Assembly (NCBI GenBank): GCA_003952965.2
Contig: CM025852.1
Coordinates: 24,197,684-24,261,683 of the forward strand
DNA from: Morella rubra
Lineage: Eukaryota; Streptophyta; Magnoliopsida; Fagales; Myricaceae
Direction: 5' to 3'
Length of the DNA: 64,000 bases
In this document: piece after piece, positions 24,567 through 35,671 of the stretch
Position numbering within the stretch: the first letter of the stretch is position 1
Layout: each line of letters opens with the position of its first letter
The notes under the pieces: generated by a model
Databases searched by the model: none
Told to the model about the DNA's origin: nothing
Seen by the model: the letters and a program-made list of their open reading frames with translations, nothing else
Translations under genes and position numbers: made by a program

Positions 24567-25335
24567 GTTTTCAGTAATGCGATGAGTGATTTAAAAAAAA
24601 AAAAAAAGCACCCTCATAGACAGATTTTCTTTTCTGATATCGTCCAGTCGTCTACAGAACTTCGCTCCTTACCTCATAGAATTCACCAGTGCAAGAAAAT
24701 ATTACCTAATGCTGCAAATACCATTACCACCTCCAAGCTCCAAGTGGTAGATATTACGATGCAATTTTAACAATGCAAGTTCGTAACAAGAAACAAAGCA
24801 AAATTCTAATTCCCACAAACTTTCCTGGTAGCAGAAGTTCTCATCCTTCCAACATGATTTTCAAGTTTAACAGGTCACATTAGTTCAATCAGGGATGACA
24901 ATACACATAATTCATGGAATGACAATAATTTCGATCCCCACATTCGCTTGAGCCCATCTGTTATATACAAAGATTCAGTCTTCCCAATGAATAACTCTAT
25001 AAATAATCTAATGTTACATCGTTGTAGTCATACTCTTAACTAGAGCAATTTACAGGCATAAACTATAGTAGCATTACTGGAATTGCTGTGCTTGCATAAA
25101 AACATAATAGGTGCTTAATCCCACAAAGCACAGGGAATACAACCATAGCTTCATAATACTCAACGCAAGAGACCACATTGCTATAGCCAATTCAACGAGG
25201 AATTTGTTGAATAAGAACGTTTCTTTCTCATCCATCCATCCATCAATCCAACCGTAAAATGTATACTAAAAACTTGATAATATTTACTCAAAAATATTCC
25301 CACAACAGCAGAAGTACAACATGAATGCTGCAAGC

Positions 25336-25998
25336 TCACCTCCTGGAAAACCCTCTACCCTTAAAACCAGCTCTATCACTTCGACTCTGCTCTGTAAATA
25401 AGGCATGTTCCCTTTCCTTCTCCCGCTTCTCTCTCTTTAACCGCTCCTCCCGCAACTCCTCCAATGTCTTCTTCCCACTCTTCTTTCCCTCCTCTACCAC
25501 TCTTGCAGATTCATCATCTCTCCCACTGTCACCATTCCCATTGTCGCTCCGCCTTTCAAGATACCAGGGCAATTTAACTCCTTTCCCGGCAACTCCATAC
25601 CCTAACCTATACTTCTCATCCTCCGGCCCCACAACCTTCGGTGCGGCTTCCTCTCTCTTCATCTTCTTCTTCTTCTGAAACCCATCTCTGTCACCACCTC
25701 CCTCTTTCTCTAACACTTTAATCGGGTCAAAAATCTTAATCCCCTCAAAGAGGTTAATGTGACCAGACTTAGGCTCCAATTCATCAGGCTCTTCACCTCG
25801 GCTCACCGGCTCCAAGCCACGGGCAGTCCGGAGTTGCTCCAGACGGAATTCAGCATCGCGCTTCCTCACCTGCTCGCGCTTCAGCTGTTCCTCTTTGGCC
25901 GCGGCTTCCTCGTCCTGCCGAACTTTCTCGCGGTTTTCGTAGTTGTACACATTCCACCGCTTCTGCGGGAGAATATTCAGACCTCCATGACCTCCCAT
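25336..25998 (-). CDS. LENG1: LENG1-like nuclear protein with N-terminal CIR domain, single exon
   Basis: A 220-residue intronless protein. It begins MGGHGGLNILPQKRWNVYN, matching the N-terminal CIR_N-type motif (LNILPxKxWNVxN) shared by CBF1-interacting corepressor and LENG1 (leukocyte receptor cluster member 1). Charged, coiled-coil-prone helices follow (residues 20-65, EEQLKREQVRKRDAEF). Next come an NLFEGI segment, a conserved YGVAGKGVKLPWYLERR (about 130-146) and a basic C-terminus ending KGRGFSRR. Human LENG1 also keeps the PPWY/LPWY block. The exact role is unknown; proteins of this type are nuclear and are often found with splicing or transcription complexes. Start choice: this ATG is directly before the conserved motif. 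It lies on the same strand as, and downstream of, the HIT-zinc-finger gene. Confidence 0.85.
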   Translation of the reverse strand: MGGHGGLNILPQKRWNVYNYENREKVRQDEEAAAKEEQLKREQVRKRDAEFRLEQLRTARGLEPVSRGEEPDELEPKSGHINLFEGIKIFDPIKVLEKEGGGDRDGFQKKKKMKREEAAPKVVGPEDEKYRLGYGVAGKGVKLPWYLERRSDNGNGDSGRDDESARVVEEGKKSGKKTLEELREERLKREKREKEREHALFTEQSRSDRAGFKGRGFSRR

Positions 25999-27350
25999 GG
26001 CAACTTAATTTATGATTACACCTGCAGGTATGCACGTCATCTTTAGAGTACTTCAAAAGGAATTGGAATTTTAGGGTTGTGCTTGGCTGCAAGGATCTAG
26101 GTCTCCAAAGTTTGAATGAATCCAAATCTAAGGGTTGTGCTTGGCTGCAAAGGATCTGGGTCTCCAAAGTTTGAATGAATTCAAATCTAGAAACAGAACC
26201 AGTGTCTTAAAATCACGCAATTCCCTCGAAATTTCAATCACTTTAGAACCATCGGAGCCGGAATTCCGAGAAAAAAAAAAATACCACACAGCCAAACAGT
26301 GGCCATACCTAGGGTTTTGATCCGGTGAGTTGTAATTGAAATAAAATTACGGGAATAAAATGCGCGAAATAAACCTGGGATTTGGAACATCAAGAAGAGA
26401 CGCCTTACCCTTTCTACGCGAACAGTGCTCGATGATGAACTCTTCGAGTTTTTTGTTTTTTTTCCTGATTTCACTCTTCGAATATTTTTAGCTACTATAG
26501 GTTGTGCATATCTTTTGGCGTGCTGTGAGTATTGATACACCTAAGGGCTAAGGCTTGCTACTAAGGCTGGGCTTGTGACGGGGGATTTTTCAAAAGTGGG
26601 CCTGGGGCCGTGTAGCCCGCTTCAGCTACAGACTCTGCCCATGTTATGTATCTGCGAACAGAAGGCCATACCACTCTCACTCTGCTCAATTGAAAGTATA
26701 TACATAATACATACACGTATAAATATACGCGCACACAACCAATACGGCCCCACTCCCACTCTGGTGTAGCCATCATGAGAGAATCCTATGCAGAGGTGCA
26801 GAAAACAGGCATAATGCCACTGAAGGGTGACGAGCATTAACATTTAAATTTAAATTTAACATAAAATGAAGGAATAGTTTATACAACAGATCTCAGTAAC
26901 CACCCTGGGGGGGAAAACAAAAACTCGTCTCTTCTCCTTTACTCCTTGAAAAAGAGATAAAGGGGAAAAGAAAAGGAAAAAGAAAAACTACTGTTCACTT
27001 CAGGATGAATTAATCCCCCCCGACGCTCCTTAATACAGATTCAGCATCTACAACGTGCTACCGTCTGGGTTTCCAATGCGTATGGCAGACATGGTCCACG
27101 TTACAGAAACCTGCCAGCATATGAGAAAATGTTGGAAATAAAGAGGTTCTCCCATCCATCTCATAGCACTTGAAGAGCAGCAGTGTTGAACGCACAGCAA
27201 AGCTTTCCAATCACACTAGACACGTTGGATTTCGATCTTTGTTCTATAGCTCTCGACTCTTGTACTGAAATGACCGATAGGTCAGGCATTACTTGGAGGA
27301 TACTAAGTTACTAACACTTTACTAATGATTAAAATGTAATCATGACCCCG
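25999..27350. other. Intergenic region between the two minus-strand genes
   Basis: It holds the promoter and leader of the LENG1-like gene (nearest to 25999) and, from about 26850 upward, probably the 3' UTR of the HIT-zinc-finger gene. A 58-bp tandem duplication lies at 26073-26190. No further gene was recognised. Confidence 0.5.
26073..26190. repeat. 58-bp tandem duplication in the LENG1-like 5' flank
   Basis: AGGGTTGTGCTTGGCTGCAA begins at 26073 and again at 26131. Both copies run on through TCTCCAAAGTTTGAATGAA and differ at only a few positions. It lies 75-190 bases upstream of the LENG1-like start codon, so it doubles any promoter or leader element within it. Confidence 0.88.
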
Positions 27351-30300
27351 TCAGAAAATGAAGTCACTAAGCTGAACACGCTTGTCTTTATGGCCACTCC
27401 TACTGACAATATATGCACTTTCTTCCACATCCGCACTCAAACAATTCATCCTGTGCCTGGACAATTCCCACAACATAAAGCAGAGTTACCCACTGCAGAC
27501 TACAGAAGACTATCTTCTTGAGGAAAAAAGATTTATAAAAACAAAAAAGGACCATGTTACCAATGATACTCACCAAGCAAAGTGATCTTCACAGCAAATA
27601 GAACCCCAGATGATAGAAAGTCCAGCGCCTTTCCTGCATTGAACATACACAAGTCCTATTCAACCTACAAGAGAAATCAAAGGATAGGACCTATGGTACA
27701 GTACAATTTCGAGTAAAAGAAACAAAGTAAGGTACTAAACACAGCTAATCCCAAAAAGGTTTATACTCGAGGACATTATGCTATTTCGGTCATTGTGCGA
27801 TTGTATAGACATCCAAAACAACACTTCTCCATCTATGCAGTAGAAATTAGCAGAGAAAGATGCTCATAATCCTCTTACTTTGACTACCCCTTACCCAAAT
27901 GTGTTATTAGCATAATCCTGCATGATATTTTCTCAGTTGAGAACAACTCCCCCCCCAAAACACACACAAAACAAAAAAGAAAGAAACAGTACTAAGTTGA
28001 AAACTAAATGTTGTAGTTAATAGATTGCATACCAAGTTGCAGTGTACATATCATAGAACTTGTCAAAGGCCTTGTCGAAACAGTAGTGACAAACCAAAAG
28101 ATCCCTGATATCAGTCACCTTGCATGTTGATTTGCAGCATTTCACCTAGTCAATCACATGTTAACATTATTAGCATCATAGGAGACAATCACAGAAAAAA
28201 TAAGCAGCATAAAGCAGGTTCACTGCTAATCACTCATCAAAGATGCCATTAACATGCCTACTTACAAATATTATGAAATATTAAACAAATCAGAAACTTC
28301 AACATTTGCAACTCTAGACATGAACAACACATTGAGGTAAAGAATAGACTCACCAGACGCTTGAGTTTGTGGGAGTAATAATGTTGATGCGATGGGTGCG
28401 TCTTGATATGCTCATGCAAGTGGCCTGAGCTATATATGAGAAGATAAATTTTATCTCAGTGCAATGAAAGTCAAACACAAGCAGAAATGTAATCTCAAGA
28501 GGATAGTAGAATATGAAGAGGCAACAACCCTCCACCACCATTTCTCCAGGGTCTTATGAGTATTTTCTAACACTCTTCATGAGTATATGTTTCACGTTTC
28601 TCATCAGTAGGCGATACCACAACTCAGTTTTGAAGTACATTTATGTTCTCTTATTATCCACCAAACAATACATTGGACATGAACAAACAACAGCAGGAAG
28701 GAAACCCCCCCCCTCTCTCTTTTCCTCACTTTTTAGTTGATATAACAGTGTGTAACAACCTTTCCTAGCCATTGACTATAAAGGCAAACAGTTTTCAAGA
28801 AATGTTTCTTAATCTTACCCATGAAGCACAAACCATATCACCCAACTGGCTCCCACTACAAGAGAACCTAGAGACCCACCTCACAATACAAACATAAGGT
28901 GAAATGTTTGACATCATATTCACACAAGCACAACCGAAGCTGTATCAAATGATAAATAGAGCAACCACAAGAAGTTAATTTCATTTGTTTGTAAATGAAA
29001 TTTTCCGAAGAAATCAGGCTATTGGCTACTTTTCATGACCAGAAAGCAGCTTCCAATACTAATCAGCATAGGTCCAGCAACTGGAAAAACTAGAAGATTA
29101 AGTAGATAGGGACTTAACTAGAAAATGCAAATGCAGTTGGACAACAAAACCTTGGACAAAAAAGAAGAAGAAGAAGAAGAAGGCGAAAACTTAAAAGCAG
29201 CCGAACAATAGAGTACAAATTCACTGCTTACTTGTCACAGCAGACAGCACTACAGTCAACGCATGTACCCAAAGTTAATGAGCTGCGGCATGCATTACAA
29301 TTCACAGTTGACAAACTTTTTCCTATCTGGTGGCATCTGCAGAAACAAAAAGAGCCGAAAAAGGATGCTGAGATATCAGTCTTACATATTTGCATGTCAC
29401 ATGATCTCTAATATATAGCAGAGAAATCTCTAAGTTCTTTAGATTTTATGTCAAGAGGGATTGTTGAAAAAACAGCACAAATCTCTCTTGTCAACTTATC
29501 TGACTAAGCCTTTTCCCGAACTACTTGGGATCGATTACATGGATCATTTTTCCCCTCCTTCATTCCACACAATCATTTTCTTTTTCATAGTAGACAGAAT
29601 AAAGGCATCACCAGTGAGGTATACGCAGGCAGATTATACCAGGTATAATCCAGTACGACTCCTCTGGATGGTCTCTCCTAAAATGTGCTCAAGCAACAAG
29701 GTGAAGAGCAAGAACTCTTCTTTTATCTTTTTTCACGGAAATTAATTCATCACCGAACATAAATGTGCCAACTCAAGAGATCGAAGAATATCGAAACTGA
29801 AATATAAACTGCTCCATTTTTTTATTTTTTCCCAGTAAAACAGATACTCTATTCCCAGCTAACAGCAATGACAAAAAAGTGAACTATATCCGTTTCCAAC
29901 AACAACATGACCAATGTCATGAAGAACAGGAGTGGTACATTCAAACACGAGGAAACAGAATTTTCCAAACCTTCTGTACAATCCAAGAAGATCTCTGGCT
30001 ATCGAACCAGACTTGCTTTTCCCTAATGCCACCTAGATATTAACAGAGATTTTAAAAAGTTAAAAACAATGTCTCTCTCAAAATAGGTAAATCATTGCAC
30101 CAAAAAGGTGTAGCGCTTCGACTATAGCACATTGAGAATGATATCAAACTTGGTTACACATCATTACCAGACAATCTTCGGCAAGGTGTCCAGGCCTCTG
30201 ACATTTCCAACTACAAGGGAAAATTCAGAATTACGGATAACATTGGCACAAACTGAACATGCTGGAAACATATATCTTTGCAGCTACTCAAGCATGCATC

Positions 30301-32808
30301 TTCCCTTCCTACTGAGTCAGTTTCTTATTTACAATAATATTGTACTAAAGCGTCATATAGTCAATAGCAGAAAAGAGTTCCTACCACTTGCAAAATACAG
30401 TTTCTAGAATCGATTCACCTTTAATCGCACGATTTCGCTTCAGAAACCCATTTATATATCACTTACCCAAAAAAAAAAACCCATTTATATATGATTCATA
30501 ATCAAGATCCTAAGCAAGAGACTTACCATTCAAAAGTACAAAGACTGGATCTCGTTTTGGACCAGCGATGGCGGTTATAATCCCAGACATCCTCTCCAAA
30601 CTCAGGCAATGGCAAGGCACCTTTAAGTCCAGACGAGGAGACACCTGGAATCCGGTCATTTGAGTGCCCCTGAAAATGTTTTGAGAAGGAAGGATCAAGA
30701 ATTCAGGAAGCTGCATACTCTTAGATATATAAATAAATAAATAAAAAGTTGTAAACATAGAGACACCTCATCAAATTTAACAATTTGCAAGAGCTCTGCT
30801 TTGCAATCCATGCTGCAGATATCATCATCGGTCTATGAGAACAAAAACACAGTGTTTACAAGGTAACCACAGTGGGAGAGACCAGAGACAAGGTGAGCAG
30901 AAGTTTGAGAAAATAAAATATGCCATACACTAGATCTCACCTCATTGCAAATATACTCCCCATATCTGCCACATACTACACAAACAGGCTCTCCTGGACC
31001 AGGAAAACGTTGCTCACTTCTGCTCTTAACTTGATCAGACTCCTTAGTGGGACCTAAGAGAAGCGTAATCGGCTAAACTTATCCAGACAGATAGATACCA
31101 AATATATCACAACCTTTTAAGTGGATGGATTTGTTTCAGCCGATCTTAAACCAATTCACTCAGAAGGAATTATTTGTAATTTGATTTTGATGTTCAGCTA
31201 TAAAGTGGCAGCTGACAAAAACAGATTTAGAATCAAACCTGAAGTTGGAGGATCTTGCTTTTCTCCGCATTCTGAAGAACTAGTTTCGTCACCTGTATTT
31301 CATGAACACGATTACCATTCAACACAATTTGAAAATACACTTTAGTATCAATTTAACACATATCAACGTTTTTTGCCAAAATCATGAGTCAGGCCTGGTA
31401 GCTAACAAATTCTGACAAGTTCAGCTGAAGTTTTGGATAAATACGAAAAAGGAAATTTGGGGAGAGTACTTTCTAGGTGCGTGGGGGGTTGTGTTGGTGA
31501 AGCACCAAGCATTTCTTCAGTTCAGTACGCTAAGTAGACCCACCTTGTCAGTTAACATTCAGTCAAGAGATAATGACTAGTTCACAATGAACTTCATCCC
31601 AAATTTCCATAATGAAGTCTAAGAAAGCAGTAATTACAAAATAGCCAGCTGATAACTAGATTGTTATCGTCTTCACTAAGATTTCTCACAACCTTTTAAC
31701 AATAAATTACAAATGGACAACAGTTGCATATGTCGAATCTCCAAGAAATAGAAAATGATCATGCAGCCAACAGCAGCAGCATTATGTCTTAATACTTTTC
31801 TAAATTGATACAAACACACCAAAAGATTTATATCCAGCATATCAGTGCCAATTTAATTTCCTGATATCGACTCTCAAATCCAATTGTAAGGGAATCCCAA
31901 ATTGGCAACCATTTCCAACTGGCTGAATATCAAAAAGATGTAACAAATAACAGTAAGTGATCGAACAACTTACTTTCATAACCTACTAAATTTGCACCGG
32001 AACTAGAAGTTCCCTGCCAAGAAAGAGTAACCAACAGCTCAGAACAATAAGAAGTAAAATTTAGGTTATTATAAACAGCAAAATAGTTACCAAGACGTCA
32101 GCAGTTAATTCCTCGTGAACCTGAGCCGAACTAACTTCTTTCCTGCTTATACAAAACGTGCCTTGAATTAAATATAGAAACATGAGCAAACCAAAATAAA
32201 TTATTGACAATAAAGATGGTTATTATGAGTGATATAACTAAAGCTGGAGATACCATCAACTAAACTTCAAAGGATAAAATTGAAACGGATTAAGAAGGAT
32301 GTATAATGATTGAATTTGCCTTCTTTTGGCAATGTAATCCTGGTGAGACATAGGTCCGTCGTTCTCTTCGATTACATGGTTCCGACTAGGCGGTGGTTTC
32401 AGGTCACGTCGTCGTTTCTGGCACGCTTTCTTTTCATCAGCGGGTGGTGATTGTTCGGCGGGAGGAGCATTTCCAGTGGCAATATTGTAAGCTGGAAATT
32501 GAACAAACTTGAATTACCACACAAACAAAACCAAGGTAAATTAACAAACATCTTAGTATCCACAGAATGGTAGCTTAGAACAGATGAGTGCGGAAAATTT
32601 GGATTCCAATTTCCAAATTGTCGAGCCAATTGGAGTATTGGAGAAAAAGATTTCCCTGTCGTTTCTGGTAGTCCAGAGAGAAAGAAAGGGTGGTGAAGAG
32701 GCTGGAAATTGGAGTGATACCTCGAAGGTTTTGAAGAACGGAGGAGAGACTGAAGTCCTTCTTGTAGGATATAGAAGGGTTCTTGTAGAAATTCGTCCTC
32801 GTCCCCAT
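27351..32808 (-). CDS. HIT-type and CCHC multi-zinc-finger protein, 15 exons, function unknown
   Basis: Exons in transcript order: 32808-32721, 32491-32320, 32142-32091, 32013-31974, 31292-31239, 31053-30941, 30832-30767, 30669-30527, 30210-30168, 30032-29971, 29336-29232, 28429-28354, 28145-28033, 27633-27574, 27450-27351. Frame closes over all fifteen, giving 428 residues. Residues 1-105 are charged and disordered. A HIT zinc finger follows at about 160-188 ([20 protein letters not shown]). Then come [10 protein letters not shown] and a CCHC knuckle at 244-257 ([14 protein letters not shown]). A Cys/His-rich module spans about 279-330 (CNACRSS...[21 protein letters not shown]) and another Cys cluster at 340-360. 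It resembles plant proteins annotated only as HIT-type zinc finger family (AT1G04945-like, from memory). HIT fingers act in protein contacts of chromatin and snoRNP assembly factors; a nuclear RNA role is inference. Intron 2 has a GC donor. Confidence 0.88.
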
Positions 32809-33529
32809 TCTGTCTCTGGCAGCGTTGTCTGTTACAACTTACAAATTCGTGAACTAGAGCAACAGAGGTGGGTTCTTGGAGAGCAGGACTTAAAACGGTT
32901 CGTCCTGGAGGAGAAAATACCGATCGGAGAATACGGAACGCTTGTCGTTGTGCTTTTCCAAGTTTAAGCCGAAACCCGTTGTCGTTTTTTCTTCCTAGTT
33001 TCTCGAGGCGACCCGTTTCCCGTCGGATTGTTTTTTCTTCTAATTGATACACGCACCCTGCACTTAAAAAACAAAAAAGAATTAAGCAAATCGACACATT
33101 CAATTTCTAGACACTTAAATACCCAAACATAAAGAAAAAAAAACTATGCTTATTTTTTCTGATTTTTAATTACCAAATTAAAAAATTAGAAAATTGCAAA
33201 AGCAATTCGGTTATTTCCTCGTAATGTAATTGAAACTCTAAAGTCTGCTTTGAAGCTATAACCAATAAAGGAATAATTTAGTATCTACCCATTTATCATC
33301 TCCAACTTTATTGAGATAAATAGACCAAAAGCTTCCTCTGCTAAATCACTCGGTATAATTGTAACGACTTGTTCAGCTCCTAGTTTCCAGCACACATGGA
33401 CTCCGCTTTATATCTGCTGAAATGGCCGGACTAAAATTCATAAGAGAAGAGTAACCCAAAAAATTATTTACACCACGTTTGCAAAAACAAAAAATTCATA
33501 AGAGAATAGGTTATAAAGTGTCACACCAA

Positions 33530-33655
33530 AGGGGTTGATTTGGGTGGTCAAAACCTGGGCTTAGGAGATTGCTTATCTTGAAGTCTCACGTTAGAATTTT
33601 CAAGGTGTAAATAATTTTTTAGGGTCACTCCCTTGACAATTTAGACTAACTTAAC
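33530..33655 (+). mobile_element. Degenerate tRNA-derived SINE-like segment
   Basis: The order of blocks GGTGGTCAAAACCTGGGCTT, then GAAGTCTCACGTTAGAA, GGTGTAAATAATTTTTTAGG and CACTCCCTTGAC resembles plant SINEs that carry polymerase III box A/box B and a GGTGCAAAC-type middle part. It is degraded and no target duplication was identified. Confidence 0.35.
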
Positions 33656-33714
33656 ATGTGTGACTTAAAGTATTGTACTTATTCGAAATTTATCGACCTA
33701 TTAAGAGCATTATT

Positions 33715-34200
33715 AGTAACTTCTTCAAATTTAGTTCTCTACTTTAACCGAAAAGTACACTTCTCTATTTTAACTATCAACTTTTTAAAAATACTCTCAG
33801 CAGCTTCTATTTTTTACTATTTTATTTAAATATTACTTTTCAAATATTTTTTTATTCTTTTTCTACATTTATATTTTTAAATATTTGTTTTTAAGGGTAT
33901 GGAAGGAAGAAAAGAAAAAGAAAAAAATAAAATAAAAGAGAGGGAGAACGTGAGATCTGGAGGAAGAAAAGAAAAAAAAAAAAAAAAGAAAAGTGTGAGA
34001 GAAGAAAAGAAAAAAAAAAAAAATAGATATTAATATTTTAAGATAGTGAAGTGAATAGTAATTTTCTAAAAATAGAGAATCATTATTCACATATTAAAAT
34101 TTGTTATAATAGATAAACTGCTACACGATGTTTTTAACTTTTTTATTAAATTGATTCTCTATTCTAATTAAAATATTAGAATAAAAAAGCTATGTTCTAA
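33715..34200. mobile_element. GAGCAT MITE, degraded copy
   Basis: It shares long blocks in the same order with the intact copy at 52932-53594, for example AAGTACACTTCTCTATTTTA, CTATCAACTTTTTAAAAATA and GATAAACTGCTA. The left end is GAGCATTATTAGTAAC; the right end is decayed, so the 3' limit is approximate. The centre is a purine-rich GAAGAAAAGAAAAA tract. Confidence 0.75.
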
Positions 34201-35671
34201 ATAGATCCACTTTTATCGTTACCCACAGAAAAAAAAAAAATTAAAGTGTAGTATTGATTGGTCTGGCCAGACAATTATTACACCCCACAAATTGGTTAAA
34301 GCAATAAATTATTAGGCAATAACACCTTGTGGCTACGCATATGGTAGGGGATTTGGTTACTGTACGAAGCCAGAGAGTATGAAGTAAAGACCACAATTGA
34401 ATATAGACAATTCGATGGTTGAGATCCTGACACCTCATTTAATAAGATGCGGTCTCAAGTCAATTGAGATACTCATCCTATGAAATTCAAAACCAGATAT
34501 TCAACCGTTGGATTGCGTATATTCGATCGTGGCCTTCACTTCACATAGCTTCGTACCCTCTTGCTTCATTCAGTAATTAAACCCTGTGGTAGGGGCCCTG
34601 GTTCAGTTCAGCAGTCATCCTCATGGGACTTTCTGCAATCTAAGCAAGATCTTCTTACGTAGCCTAAGAAAAAAAAAAAAAGATATTCTTACGTAAATGT
34701 CGGCAACATTTGGCTCCCAGGCCTAGTAAAACAACACGATGCCGTGCGGCTTTCATGTCTAATCCCAGAGAATAAAACCCCCTCCACATGTCTTTCCCTT
34801 CAGCCGTATCCAGTGACCGATGAAGGGCCCCAAAAGCTTATTTTTTGGGACAACGACCGGAATTCTGAACGGATGGATGGTCGACACGGAATTATACCCA
34901 CCTAATGCTTATAGGCGAACTTTCTTCACATTCATTGCTCCAAAACACGCGATTATGACATATATCATTTTTGTTTCTACAATTGGCGACAAAACTCTAG
35001 AGATAGTCACTGCGCTGAAGCGGGTGAGGGATGGAGACAAACTTTGAGGGAATAGTATTTATTCTCTTTGTCAGCATCAACCATAACGTCCACTTGTTCA
35101 AGTAGATCGGTGGTTCACTGATATCTTTAAAGGATAAAAGAGACAATCATGACGTGTTTTTATTAAATCTAAGATGGCGCGTCCAAATCACACACTTTCA
35201 ATTATTATCTTTGCCACCGAGCTATCGGGTATGGGTCCTCCAAAGACTTATGAGGCATACGAATTTTCAAATATCCAAAAAGTCCTCTGCGTGTCTCTGG
35301 ATAACACCGGCTCTATCACCATTCGCCCCAGCTGAGTTGAAAACTGTCCGGGCACAATGGAGACTTACATAAACAGAAGGCCAGGGAGCTTGACCTCCCG
35401 CGAGAATGAAAAGTCGATCATATCCTTGGTAGCTATGAACGGAAAAGAAGAAAATCTTTCGACTGGCGTTTATACTCTCGAGTCAGATAGTAATTTAAGT
35501 AATGACGTGGGTTACAGAAGTCAAATCTGGAGAAGGTAATTATGACCGGAGTAAATCATGGGGCAGAGACTCGGATAATCCACTAACGAAGGCAGAATTA
35601 GACGCTCACCGGTCGCGCCTCTGGGACAAGAACTACACGAGAAAAAGAAAACAGGGAGACGGAAGAAGAAG

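Larger units (their letters stand above)
20271..25335. other. Five-kilobase intergenic region
   Basis: No gene was recognised on either strand and all open frames are short and motif-free. It contains TC and AG microsatellites (about 21006-21028 and 22930-22948), a TG run near 22085-22100, a hAT-like MITE, a C-tract/G-tract palindrome and a 56-bp tandem duplication, listed separately. The final few hundred bases before 25336 are probably 3' UTR of the minus-strand LENG1-like gene. Confidence 0.5.
32809..35671. other. Divergent intergenic region between HIT gene and membrane-protein gene
   Basis: It contains the promoter of the minus-strand zinc-finger gene (near 32810-33100), a SINE-like segment (33530-33655), one copy of the GAGCAT MITE (33715-34200), and from about 34750 the upstream/leader region of the plus-strand membrane-protein gene, which holds two short upstream open frames (35174-35335 and 35357-35539). 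No other gene was recognised. Confidence 0.5.

Noticed and set aside
32399-33103. 234-codon open frame on the minus strand over the start of the HIT zinc-finger gene
   Set aside because: It reads through exon 1, intron 1 and part of exon 2 in another frame. The spliced model in the [10 protein letters not shown] frame continues across fourteen further exons and is far better supported.
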